Origin: a virus
Direction: 5' to 3' (one strand)
IMG/VR virus record: IMGVR_UViG_3300044858_003475
Coordinates: 1-26,693 of that record
DNA length: 26,693 nucleotides
In this document: positions 1 to 6,871 of the stretch, in pieces
Numbering within the stretch: the first letter of the stretch is position 1
Layout: every line of letters begins with the position of its first letter
The notes under the pieces: generated by a model
What the model was told of the DNA's origin: nothing
The model's database searches: none
Seen by the model: only the letters and a program-made list of their open reading frames with translations
Made by a program: the position numbers and the translations under genes

Positions 1-507
1 GAACCTTTCCTATGGTGGCCGGTACTAAGTGGCCCTGCGGGTTGCACAACCCGACCGGCCTTTAGTCCTACGTTTGCCCCTGCGTGCATCGGGGATTGCC
101 CAGAAATCCCATTAGTTCCTGGATGCTTAGACTCTCTGCCCTACCAAGTAGAGAACTATTGTGACATAGAACAGACAAACACTTGCTTGGGTTTGGGTGA
201 TTTTTTCCGAGGGCATCGTTGGACGATCAACGGATTTTCAGGTAGAGGCTCCGGCGCAATAGGCGGAGACGGCGGCGTTTGGGAGTCAGGCGTCATCGCC
301 CTGACTCCAAACTGCGAAGAAGACGTAGGCGCTAATCCTATGACTATCCGAGTATCGCGACCGGCACAAGAAATAATCCTGTCCACGGGTGAGAACTGCC
401 ACGACGTCTACGGCAACACACAAGGACCGGTCAAATTAGTATTACCCACCATCATACCCGTATGCGTCGTCCGCGATGGGACGACTTCAGGCCCATGTCC
501 AGTCTAG
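1..507 (+). CDS. C-terminal part of a Cys/Gly/Pro-rich protein cut by the left edge
   Basis: Frame 1 is open from the first base to a TAG at 505-507, so this is the last 168 residues of a longer protein whose start lies outside the window. The visible part is rich in Cys, Pro and Gly. Cysteines recur near visible residues 15, 29, 33, 42, 53 and 60, and there is a Gly-rich stretch around residues 75-90. No catalytic motif is recognisable. It is on the plus strand, opposite to the replication genes, which would suit a virion structural or tail-associated protein, but that is an inference from position only. A start at 187 gives only the tail of the frame and is not supported as a real start. 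Confidence 0.6.
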   Translation, partial: EPFLWWPVLSGPAGCTTRPAFSPTFAPACIGDCPEIPLVPGCLDSLPYQVENYCDIEQTNTCLGLGDFFRGHRWTINGFSGRGSGAIGGDGGVWESGVIALTPNCEEDVGANPMTIRVSRPAQEIILSTGENCHDVYGNTQGPVKLVLPTIIPVCVVRDGTTSGPCPV

Positions 508-863
508 ATGATTACGTTCGCGGTAAACTAGGAAACCGAGCTAGGGTATCCGAAGAGATTTATGTTGAGTCTCCGGCACCGGCTTTGCCGGTGATGGGTG
601 AACTTGGGCCAATGTTATGGCGCGAGTTATTTCTGGCTGTGTTTACACAGCAGGAATTCGAGGCTTGGAAATCGCGCGTTCCTCGCTACGGCTGTGCGTG
701 CTCTAGCTTTTTGGGCGTGTGGCTGAAGTTGAACCGGCCTACGTTTCCGTTGCCTTTTTCTTTTAAGTGGGCATTAAAAAACGCGGTAAACCAGAAGCTC
801 GGTCAGCGGATGCTGACCTTGGAAGAGGCACAAGAATACTGGTCAACCCAAACATTGACGTAG
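495..863 (+). CDS. Small protein with an Erv1/Alr-like C-terminal pattern
   Basis: 122 residues from ATG 495; an alternative in-frame ATG at 462 would overlap the previous gene by 46 instead of 13 bases. Neither start has a strong ribosome binding site. The C-terminal half reads LWRELFL, then a CAC cysteine pair, then W-x4-NAVNQKLGQ and LTLEEAQEYW. This order (LWRE helix, Cys pair, VN-x-LG helix) recalls small Erv1/Alr-like sulfhydryl oxidase proteins of phages and Planctomycetes, as I remember them. The usual CxxC is here C-A-C and the usual His before xVN is Ala, so FAD binding and oxidase activity are doubtful. It could be a degenerate or structural relative. The gene sits directly before a glycosyltransferase. 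Confidence 0.6.
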   Translation: MSSLDDYVRGKLGNRARVSEEIYVESPAPALPVMGELGPMLWRELFLAVFTQQEFEAWKSRVPRYGCACSSFLGVWLKLNRPTFPLPFSFKWALKNAVNQKLGQRMLTLEEAQEYWSTQTLT

Positions 864-883
864 GCTGGGACATTAGCTATACT
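855..883 (+). promoter_or_regulatory. Sigma70-type promoter for the glycosyltransferase gene
   Basis: TTGACG at 855-860 (5 of 6 to TTGACA), exactly 17 bases, then TATACT at 878-883 (5 of 6 to TATAAT). It straddles the stop codon of the previous gene and would start transcription near 890, shortly before the ATG at 916. It is the best-matching host-type promoter seen in the window. Confidence 0.6.
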
Positions 884-915
884 GATCCTTTCTACTTCCA
901 CAACAAGGATATCTT

Positions 916-2940
916 ATGCCTCGATACACGATAACTATGGCAACTTTCGATGACTTTTCGGGAGTTTTCTTTTCTATTCAGGCTCTTAGGATGTACCACG
1001 ATCTCACGGATTGTGAGATCGTCATCCTAGACAACAATCCAAAAGGACCGCACGGTCAAGACTTAAGAAACTTTGTCAACAACTCCCAGAACGCTTCTGT
1101 TCCTATTCGTTACCACGAATTTGCGGAGAGCGTTGGCACATCGGCTACCCGGCATAAATTATTTGATTTAGCCCAAGGGGAACTCGTTGTTGTTATGGAC
1201 TGCCACGTCCTCCTAAAAGCCGGTGCCATTGCGAAGATGAAGCAGTTCTGGGAGTCGGCGGACGCCGACATGCGAAAGAATATGTTTACGGGCCCATTGC
1301 TCATGGACTGCATGCAGCATCACCAGACGCATTTTGAGTGTATTTGGCGAGCGGAGATGAACGGCGCGTGGACGACCGCTTGGCGCAAGGAGGGTAAGTA
1401 TTGGATAGCTTCCGAAGCCGAAAACGGCACCAAGGTCCAGATGCGAGAACTCCTAACCGGTAAACTCGGTTTTGAGTTCAAGCATACGTGGTCCGGTCAC
1501 GAGCACGCAGCGAAGAAGCTCGGCTTCGAGTTAGCGGGATGGGGCGATGACAATGATATCTTCGAGGTACCGGCACAAGGGCTTGGGATGTTCGCTGCCG
1601 CGAAAGAACACTGGTTAGGTTTCAACCCTCACCACAAGCACTTCGGCGGAGAGGAATGCTACATCCATGAGAAGTACCGGCAAGCCGGTAGGAAGACCTA
1701 CTGCCTACCTTGGATGGCTTGGAACCACCGCTTCGGTCGCCCCGAAGGACCGAGATACCCGATTACCCGCGAAGGAAAGATGCGGAACTACGTGCTTGAG
1801 TTCCAAGAGCTAGGGCTTGACCTAGAGCCAATTCGGCACCACTTCATCGACGAGATCAAACTCAAGCCGGAGTTATGGGATAAGCTAATCGCTGATCCCA
1901 TTAACTTTGACCCTTATTCTGGGTGGGCGGCAAACACCGCCCCCGAAACCATGAAGCCGGTGCTGAAGTCGAATTTCGGTATGCCGTTGCCATTAAACAT
2001 CGACGATCTCAACAGCATGGCCGTTGAGATTTCCGCTAATAAGCGGGATCTAGAAAACCACTTCCAGAAGTTCTACGAATACGGCGGACTGTGTAATTCG
2101 GCGTTGGAAATCAGCAAGCGTCGTGAAACGACGATGTGGCTGGCGGCTGCGTTGGTTCAAGGAGCTAAGCGATGTGATCGCACTAAGTGCGATAAGGAGA
2201 AGTGCGATAAGCAATGCCGGATGCCTCGGCTAGTGTCGTATCAAGCGGAGCGAGATACGCTCCTAGAGCTTATCAAGGAAGCCGTCGAAGGGAAGCTCCA
2301 GTATACGGATGTTGATAATCCAATCACCAATCCAGTGCCGAAGGTAGAAGGTAGGTTTGATTGTCTGTATATTCACTCCCGGCATACCTTCGCCGACTTG
2401 TCGGCGCAGTTGGCTGAATTCGGTCCCCGAATCGATAAGTACATCATGCTTAACGGTACTTCCGGTAGCGGCGGCTCCGGCATCAAGGGCGAAGATGGAA
2501 AGACGCCATCGATGCTACATGCCATCAAGATGTTTATCAAAGCCAACCCGGAATGGTTTGTCGTCTATCATACGGAAGCCCAGTATGGTATGACGGTGCT
2601 GTCTAGGGTGCAAGAGGACCGTGGAACGGTCATTACGCCTTGGCCGATGACGGATGATGAAGGTAAGCCGTGCGGAGCGGGCAGTTCTCTTAAAGAAATC
2701 TTAAAGATGATCGGCATCGAATCTACTCCGGACTGTTCTTGCAACCGATACGCCGCAAAGATGGATGCAGACGGGCCGGATGTTTGTGAACAGAACATCG
2801 AAGAGATTTTGACTTGGCTCAAGAAAGAGGCTGACAACCGGGGACTGGGAGCAGTCTATGTCAAGCCTTTCGTCAAGATGGCAGTCATGCGAGCCATTAA
2901 GAAGGCTCGCAAAAAGATTGCTTCTGGTGAGTGTGGCTAG
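916..2940 (+). CDS. Glycosyltransferase with DXH motif and Cys-rich C-terminal extension
   Basis: 674 residues; AAGGA lies 7 bases before the ATG. The first ~320 residues form a GT-A domain: an N-terminal nucleotide-binding strand (TITMATFDDF), then VVVMDCHVLL with D95-C-H97. DXH in place of DXD recalls polypeptide GalNAc-transferase-like GT2/GT27 enzymes. HFGGEECYIHEKYRQAG near residue 240 and a WNHRFG segment fit the acceptor side. After a linker there is a run of four closely spaced cysteines around residues 418-432 (CX4CX4CX3C), then a second domain. The tail holds GAGSSLKEILKMIGI, a CSCN cysteine pair and a long helix, which I recall as a domain shared by Planctomycetes and phage proteins. 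Likely a sugar transfer enzyme acting on virion, host surface or DNA; substrate unknown. Confidence 0.8.
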   Translation: MPRYTITMATFDDFSGVFFSIQALRMYHDLTDCEIVILDNNPKGPHGQDLRNFVNNSQNASVPIRYHEFAESVGTSATRHKLFDLAQGELVVVMDCHVLLKAGAIAKMKQFWESADADMRKNMFTGPLLMDCMQHHQTHFECIWRAEMNGAWTTAWRKEGKYWIASEAENGTKVQMRELLTGKLGFEFKHTWSGHEHAAKKLGFELAGWGDDNDIFEVPAQGLGMFAAAKEHWLGFNPHHKHFGGEECYIHEKYRQAGRKTYCLPWMAWNHRFGRPEGPRYPITREGKMRNYVLEFQELGLDLEPIRHHFIDEIKLKPELWDKLIADPINFDPYSGWAANTAPETMKPVLKSNFGMPLPLNIDDLNSMAVEISANKRDLENHFQKFYEYGGLCNSALEISKRRETTMWLAAALVQGAKRCDRTKCDKEKCDKQCRMPRLVSYQAERDTLLELIKEAVEGKLQYTDVDNPITNPVPKVEGRFDCLYIHSRHTFADLSAQLAEFGPRIDKYIMLNGTSGSGGSGIKGEDGKTPSMLHAIKMFIKANPEWFVVYHTEAQYGMTVLSRVQEDRGTVITPWPMTDDEGKPCGAGSSLKEILKMIGIESTPDCSCNRYAAKMDADGPDVCEQNIEEILTWLKKEADNRGLGAVYVKPFVKMAVMRAIKKARKKIASGECG

Positions 2941-3467
2941 AGATCTTCTTTCTTGTACCGGAGATCGAGCAGCAATTGCTGCTCATCTCCGAACTCAAAC
3001 TGGTTGTCGTTACACAGTCGCCCGTAGACCGCAAACTCTTCTATCCTATCGATAGCTCGCAACGCGATCCCGTCGCTAACAACGTCTCCGACGTTCCAAC
3101 CGCGAATACGGCAAACTTCCGCCGAACTAATACGCCAAGCATCAGCGATTGTATCTGGATTATTGGCGTCTATGAAATAAATAGGCGTGCCTATTTGATC
3201 GAAGGACGCCCGGAACGGAATGGAAGACATACCTACTGAAATGCTAACGATAGCGTCGATATCGGTTGGTGTGCTAAACGAAAATAAGAAAGGTTGTGTT
3301 TCGTACCGATTCTTTAGATGCCCTTTAGCAATACCGCTCATCTTGGGTGCATAATGGACGGTTTCAATCTTATCGGCGAACGGCAACGCAGCAAAGGCCG
3401 CCGTCGTGGCGGCCACTTGCTGCTTGAACGGTAGATTGCAGATGTTACCGGTTAGCAGGATTTTCAC
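2937..3467 (-). CDS. Unknown protein next to a glycosyltransferase
   Basis: 176 residues starting with GTG at 3467, in a GTGA overlap with the stop of the upstream glycosyltransferase. A very strong Shine-Dalgarno sequence (GGGGAGGT) lies 5 bases before the GTG, which settles the start. The N-terminus MKILLTGNICNLPF looks like the first strand and glycine turn of a Rossmann-like fold, as in nucleotide- or sugar-nucleotide-binding enzymes. A later SFSTPTDIDAIVSISVGMSS segment and YFIDANN would fit further strands. No family is recognised. Its 3' end overlaps that of the plus-strand glycosyltransferase by 4 bases, so transcription is convergent here and this is the last gene of the minus-strand block. 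Confidence 0.7.
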   Translation of the reverse strand: MKILLTGNICNLPFKQQVAATTAAFAALPFADKIETVHYAPKMSGIAKGHLKNRYETQPFLFSFSTPTDIDAIVSISVGMSSIPFRASFDQIGTPIYFIDANNPDTIADAWRISSAEVCRIRGWNVGDVVSDGIALRAIDRIEEFAVYGRLCNDNQFEFGDEQQLLLDLRYKKEDL

Positions 3468-4201
3468 TGCATACCTCCCCTGAAAATGGATGCCATCTCG
3501 TAAATGCTTTGCATAACAGCACTATAGCCCGGTTTCACCGGGCCAGTGACCCGAGCTTCCGGAATTTCCCGATATTTCCAGACGCCTGCGTCAATGTGTC
3601 CGGATGAATGGTTGTCACCGGTAGCTTCCCAGTTGTAGATGTAACTAGGATACTTCTGTTGCTTAGGACCGCCAAAGCGGTCTTGTAGCCGTTGGAGGAA
3701 ATGCGTATCGAAATCCGCTCGCAGGGTATCTTGGTTCAGATACCCTCCAATCTCCTCCAGGGCATCAGTGCGGTACGCACTACTCGCCCAGAAGCGACCG
3801 CCGGATTGCTCTATCTGCATCCGTCCGCCCCAGGACGAGAACACCTCCTTCGGATACGACCACGGATGATCCTTTAGGATCGCTGCGTGCTGGGAGAGGT
3901 GGTCCGGCAGGTATCCGTCGTCATCGTCCATGACGCAAACGTAATCATAGTGCAGGCCAACACTGTTGAAGCCTAGATCATACTTCGCCATTAGCGATCC
4001 TGCTCGCATTGCCATAGGCTCGAAAAATACTGCCCTGCCCTTTACATCCATCATCGCTTTATCCGGCAGTGGATTCACCCGGTCGTCTACGACGACCAAG
4101 GTAGCCGGTCCCTCGTAATCCTGATCGTAGAATGCCTGAATCAAGGATTCCAGCCATTCTTGGCGATGGTTGTAAACTGCCGTCAAACATAAGAAGCTCA
4201 T
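3464..4201 (-). CDS. Family 2 glycosyltransferase
   Basis: 245 residues. The N-terminus MSFLCLTAVYNHRQEWLESLIQAFYDQDY is the classic GT2 opening (T-x-x-Y-N, then a helix with the SxxxQ-like pattern). VVVDDR is the second nucleotide-binding strand, and YDYVCVMDDDDGYLPDHL (D92-D95) is the metal-binding DXD loop followed by the usual P-D-H. A FWASSAYRTDALEEIGGY segment matches the acceptor-site region of GT2 enzymes. It is compact, with no membrane segment. The start overlaps the preceding stop as ATGA. Substrate is not readable. With the 674-residue enzyme on the other strand, the window carries two glycosyltransferases. Confidence 0.85.
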   Translation of the reverse strand: MSFLCLTAVYNHRQEWLESLIQAFYDQDYEGPATLVVVDDRVNPLPDKAMMDVKGRAVFFEPMAMRAGSLMAKYDLGFNSVGLHYDYVCVMDDDDGYLPDHLSQHAAILKDHPWSYPKEVFSSWGGRMQIEQSGGRFWASSAYRTDALEEIGGYLNQDTLRADFDTHFLQRLQDRFGGPKQQKYPSYIYNWEATGDNHSSGHIDAGVWKYREIPEARVTGPVKPGYSAVMQSIYEMASIFRGGMQ

Positions 4202-4500
4202 AAATACTTTTCTTTCAATAGGGTTGCGTTGATGCTTTCCAGCAAGGTGCCGGTAGCCGGAACCTTGATGCCGAGTCCTTCAAACCCGTTCACATCGAGC
4301 GGATTGAAGATTGGTTCGTTGCGAGATGCCCGTAGCCGGTAGACTTCTACCCTAGCCTTGCTGCCGGGTATGGTGTCTGTGGGTTCCTGGTACAGAGGCA
4401 GCTCCTCGCTGCCGATTGTACCGAACACTAACAAGGCTTCCGCCTTGCTGGAGGGGATATGCCGTTGGTGCGTAGGTAGGAAATCGTGATGCGTTGGCAT
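4198..4500 (-). CDS. Unknown small protein between SbcC C-half and glycosyltransferase
   Basis: 100 residues, starting inside a TAATG overlap with the preceding SbcC-like gene and ending in an ATGA overlap with the next gene. The position shows tight translational coupling. The N-terminus is rich in His and Pro (MPTHHDFLPTHQRHIPS); the middle (LLVFGTIGSEELPLYQEP) and C-terminus (GTLLESINATLLKEKYL) look like a small mixed alpha/beta protein. No signal peptide, membrane segment or known motif is visible. Confidence 0.65.
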   Translation of the reverse strand: MPTHHDFLPTHQRHIPSSKAEALLVFGTIGSEELPLYQEPTDTIPGSKARVEVYRLRASRNEPIFNPLDVNGFEGLGIKVPATGTLLESINATLLKEKYL

Positions 4501-5084
4501 TAGAGTTCGATTACATTTCCTTTAGAGAATTCAGGGAAGTGAGTTACCATGATTATCTGAAAGCCGGTTTCTTGACACAAGGACTCTAGTAGATTTACTA
4601 ATCTAGGCCGGTGCCCGGCAGATAGGAACCTAAAGGGCTCATCCAAGATGAGCACTTTGCTAGGTTGCGGTACGCTTAGGATTAGCGTAGCTAATCGAAG
4701 CGCGAATGATATCACATCTACTACTCCACCGCCACAGGCGGTGAGTGGGTCGTATTCGTTACCGGCAGCGTCGTTAAGAACGCAACGGGCTTCGGTTTGT
4801 TCTCGCTTTTGCTCAAACACCAAAGCGAACCGGTAGCGGTTCTCAGGGAACACGGCTTCTAGGCATCGGGTAACCAAGGCAGATATGGAGTGCTGGCACT
4901 CCTGCTGGCAGGCGACTGCTATATCCGTTACCTTTGATCCCACGGCGGCTAGAGCGGTCTTCCGCTCTTGTAGCCAAAGGATCTCGGCTTCAGTATCCTG
5001 TAGCTTTTGAAGCAGGGCGTCCCTAGCCGCTACCTTAGTCGCCAAGGCGACTGCTTCGGTTTTGAGGTAGTGTTCGAGTTCCAT
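4500..5084 (-). CDS. SbcC/Rad50-like ATPase, C-terminal (Walker B) half
   Basis: 194 residues, of which the first ~70 are a coiled-coil helix. The rest is the C-lobe of an SMC/Rad50-type ATPase: a signature region CGGGVVDVISFALRLA from residue 117, Walker B VLILDEP at 144-150 with the D-loop region after it, and an H-loop IIMVTHF with H182. There is no Walker A and no zinc-hook CxxC, so alone it cannot be a complete ATPase. The matching N-lobe with Walker A is encoded at 6872-8089. The two probably assemble, with the SbcD-like nuclease from the gene between them, into a DNA end- or hairpin-processing complex like T4 gp46/gp47. The start lies directly after the previous TAG with no spacing. 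Confidence 0.85.
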   Translation of the reverse strand: MELEHYLKTEAVALATKVAARDALLQKLQDTEAEILWLQERKTALAAVGSKVTDIAVACQQECQHSISALVTRCLEAVFPENRYRFALVFEQKREQTEARCVLNDAAGNEYDPLTACGGGVVDVISFALRLATLILSVPQPSKVLILDEPFRFLSAGHRPRLVNLLESLCQETGFQIIMVTHFPEFSKGNVIEL

Positions 5085-5306
5085 CTAGACGATAGCCCGG
5101 TATTCGTTTCTTAGTTTGACAATCTCTTCGCTCAATTGATCTAGCTCCTTCTCGGCCTTGCCGATTTCGGCTACGGCCTCTTCGAGAGACTGGATGCCGA
5201 AATCGGCATTCAGTCGCTCCATGAGCGACTTCTGCCTACCGATGATCTGGTCCCGTTCTGACTTGAGCTGTTCTAGCTCCTTCTTGACTTTATCCAGGCT
5301 TTCCAC
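5085..5306 (-). CDS. Short coiled-coil protein of the SbcC region
   Basis: 73 residues from GTG 5306, with AGGA 8 bases before it. The protein is almost entirely charged heptads: KKELEQLKSERDQIIGRQ and EIGKAEKELDQLSEEIVKLRNEY, separated by a bend at DFGIQS. That is a helix-turn-helix coiled-coil hairpin. Its first 17 bases overlap the preceding Cys-rich gene, and the stop abuts the ATG of the Walker B half of SbcC. It may be a detached part of the Rad50-type coiled coil or an adaptor for the split ATPase. This is inferred from position and composition only. Confidence 0.7.
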   Translation of the reverse strand: MESLDKVKKELEQLKSERDQIIGRQKSLMERLNADFGIQSLEEAVAEIGKAEKELDQLSEEIVKLRNEYRAIV

Positions 5307-5466
5307 AACCGCAATCCTGTTTGACTAGGGTACACTTACCGTTATGTTTGAATGGACAAGGTATCGACCTAGCCATTGGTATCTCGCAGGTCGCTTTAGC
5401 GACTACTTCGAGGCATTCTACGCAAATGACTTCTACTTGGAAATCAGTAACTGGTTTACTTTCCAT
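5290..5466 (-). CDS. Small Cys-rich, probably zinc-binding protein (58 aa)
   Basis: This short reading frame fills the apparent gap between SbcD and the coiled-coil gene. ATG at 5466 lies inside the last codons of the SbcD gene, with GGAG upstream, and the TAA is at 5290-5292. The protein starts MESKPVTDFQVEVICVECLE and ends KHNGKCTLVKQDCGCGKPG. It has seven cysteines (15, 18, 27, 37, 45, 52, 54), including a CVEC knuckle and a C-terminal CGC, spaced as in small zinc- or iron-binding proteins. It overlaps the next gene by 17 bases, like other pairs in this operon. Function unknown. The link to SbcC/SbcD is positional only. Confidence 0.7.
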   Translation of the reverse strand: MESKPVTDFQVEVICVECLEVVAKATCEIPMARSIPCPFKHNGKCTLVKQDCGCGKPG

Positions 5467-6349
5467 TTACCAAATGCTCCAGTAGATCGACGTAGACGAC
5501 TCGTTCCTGTCCGGTACTATGCTCCACCTGAGCAGCAAGCTGCTCCCGGAAGCTGGCTTTCGTTACCTGTAGCGTAGCTAAGGAATCGGTAACCGATTCT
5601 TCTGCCTTAGCCGCTACGCTCTCTTGCCACTTAGGTTCTAGCTCAGGGAAGCGTACCGCTTCATAGGAGCCGTCCGCGTAGACTAGCCCTAGCAGCGGTA
5701 TGTGGTCCTGCTGTGCTGACGTGGTCGCAAATAGCGACCCGTGGTTCAAGAACTTACCGGCTTGCCATGCAATGTGGTTATCGCCTACGGCGATCAGATT
5801 GAAGTATTGCATCAGATCGGTAGCCTTGCTGACGTTGCTCTCGTCGGTTACACCGACGTAGGCATTGGCAGCCGTTGCCCACATATACTTATGAATCAGG
5901 CAAATGGCGGGTACTCCCTCTAGAGCAGGCTCGCCCGGAAGCGAGTAGTGCTCCCAGGGCATACTGAACAAGGCTACGGCGTTCCGCATATTGCCCACTA
6001 CGCGCCAGGTGTTGGCCGGTATGTCAAAGACAATACCGGCTTTCACTAACGCGCCGTAGGCTCCTTGCATCCGGTCTTCGTAGCGATGGTTGATGAGGTC
6101 GTGCTGACCGGGTATGACGTATAGCTCGAAATCCTTGAGGGCGGAGATTGCCCAGGAAACAAGGGAGCTAGGCGTGTCAGCACGATCAAAAAGATCGCCG
6201 GCGACGGCAATCGGGATGGACGGGTAGGCGGTACGGAGTTGATGGAACCGGGCTTCCATTACGTCGTACCAGGACTTCTCGGCCCGTGAAACGGGCACGG
6301 TACTTCTTAAATGGATGTCAGAAGTTGTGATTAGGATTGGGGTTTTCAT
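5456..6349 (-). CDS. SbcD/Mre11-like nuclease (gp47-type metallophosphoesterase)
   Basis: 297 residues. The calcineurin-like phosphoesterase motifs are in order: TSDIHLRS with D11 and H13, AGDLFDRAD with D52, GQHDL with H83-D84 (the usual Asn of GNHD is Gln here), LIHKYMW, and VGDNHIAW for the late GD/H motif. Asn to Gln at 82 is unusual because that Asn normally bridges the two metals. The last ~70 residues are a charged helical cap. In the Mre11-Rad50, SbcCD and T4 gp46/47 families this subunit is the Mn-dependent nuclease that trims DNA ends and opens hairpins. Here it lies between the two halves of its ATPase partner. The start overlaps the previous stop as ATGA. Confidence 0.88.
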   Translation of the reverse strand: MKTPILITTSDIHLRSTVPVSRAEKSWYDVMEARFHQLRTAYPSIPIAVAGDLFDRADTPSSLVSWAISALKDFELYVIPGQHDLINHRYEDRMQGAYGALVKAGIVFDIPANTWRVVGNMRNAVALFSMPWEHYSLPGEPALEGVPAICLIHKYMWATAANAYVGVTDESNVSKATDLMQYFNLIAVGDNHIAWQAGKFLNHGSLFATTSAQQDHIPLLGLVYADGSYEAVRFPELEPKWQESVAAKAEESVTDSLATLQVTKASFREQLAAQVEHSTGQERVVYVDLLEHLVNGK

Positions 6350-6486
6350 TTAATTTCTTCCCATAGTGCTGCCAGCATCTCATCGTCTTCGTCGTATGCC
6401 CATAACACAACCAGCACAGGAAACGACAGAATAATCCAAGTAATTCCGATAGCCATGCGAATGGCTTTCTTAATCCAGTATTTCAT
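6346..6486 (-). CDS. Single-pass small membrane protein (46 aa)
   Basis: The ATG at 6486 overlaps the stop of the DUF551 gene as ATGA, and the TGA at 6346-6348 overlaps the SbcD start in the same way. This coupling on both sides supports the 46-residue version over a longer frame from 6537. The sequence is MKYWIKKAIRMAI, a hydrophobic segment of about 20 residues (GITWIILSFPVLVVLWA), then an acidic tail YDEDDEMLAALWEEIK. Positive residues before and acidic ones after the segment predict N-in, C-out. No function is recognised. Confidence 0.65.
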   Translation of the reverse strand: MKYWIKKAIRMAIGITWIILSFPVLVVLWAYDEDDEMLAALWEEIK

Positions 6487-6698
6487 GGTACTTTCGGTGT
6501 CTCCGGTAACGGCATCCAGTGAGTGCAGGGATACCATCCGTCGTGTGTTTCCATTGCGATAGCATCACCCTCTGTTTTGTGTCCTTCGTACCAACCAAAC
6601 TCAACGTCGCCAAATCCTTCTTCGTCGATGTGGCAGCAGAACAAAACGAACTCGTTGATCGTTGGTAGTTTTTCGGTTATAGGTATCCAGTTGTTCAT
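6483..6698 (-). CDS. DUF551 family protein
   Basis: 71 residues. The N-terminal NWIPITEKLPTINEFVLFCC and C-terminal THWMPLPETP are the two hallmarks of the DUF551 family, small proteins common in phages and prophages of many bacteria (W-I-P-V-S-E-x-L-P, later H-W-x-P-L-P). Length is normal for the family. Function is unknown across the family. It sits in a run of three tiny genes between the SbcC N-half and SbcD, each coupled by ATGA overlaps. Confidence 0.85.
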   Translation of the reverse strand: MNNWIPITEKLPTINEFVLFCCHIDEEGFGDVEFGWYEGHKTEGDAIAMETHDGWYPCTHWMPLPETPKVP

Positions 6699-6868
6699 TG
6701 TCTATCCTTACTGAGTTCGTACCAGATGAAGAAAGCATTTGCCAAGGAATAACAAAACCACGCTCCGGCGTGCGGATAGTCCTTGTCCAAGTAGTTACCT
6801 ACGGCAACTATTAGATAGAGGACTATGGAAATTGCCATAGCTGCCGTGGTTAGAGTTGCTGTATTCAT
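6695..6868 (-). CDS. Small membrane protein (57 aa)
   Basis: This frame fills the apparent gap upstream of the DUF551 gene. ATG at 6868 lies 3 bases after the TAA of the SbcC N-half, with GGAG at good distance (GCGGAGTAAAGT before ATG), and its TGA overlaps the DUF551 start as ATGA. The protein has a hydrophobic segment AAMAISIVLYLIVAVG, a short polar loop NYLDKDYPHAG and a second hydrophobic stretch AWFCYSLANAFFIWY, so probably a two-helix hairpin in the membrane with a charged tail. No family is recognised. Confidence 0.7.
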   Translation of the reverse strand: MNTATLTTAAMAISIVLYLIVAVGNYLDKDYPHAGAWFCYSLANAFFIWYELSKDRQ

Positions 6869-6871
6869 ACT

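Noticed and set aside
916-4201. DNA-base glycosylation system (two glycosyltransferases plus dNMP kinase)
   Set aside because: No hydroxymethylase, thymidylate-synthase-like or other base-modifying gene is visible, so this remains speculation.
5344-5577. Plus-strand frame of 77 residues with aromatic-rich sequence
   Set aside because: It lies opposite both the end of SbcD and the 58-residue Cys-rich gene, which fit the operon better with ribosome site and overlaps.
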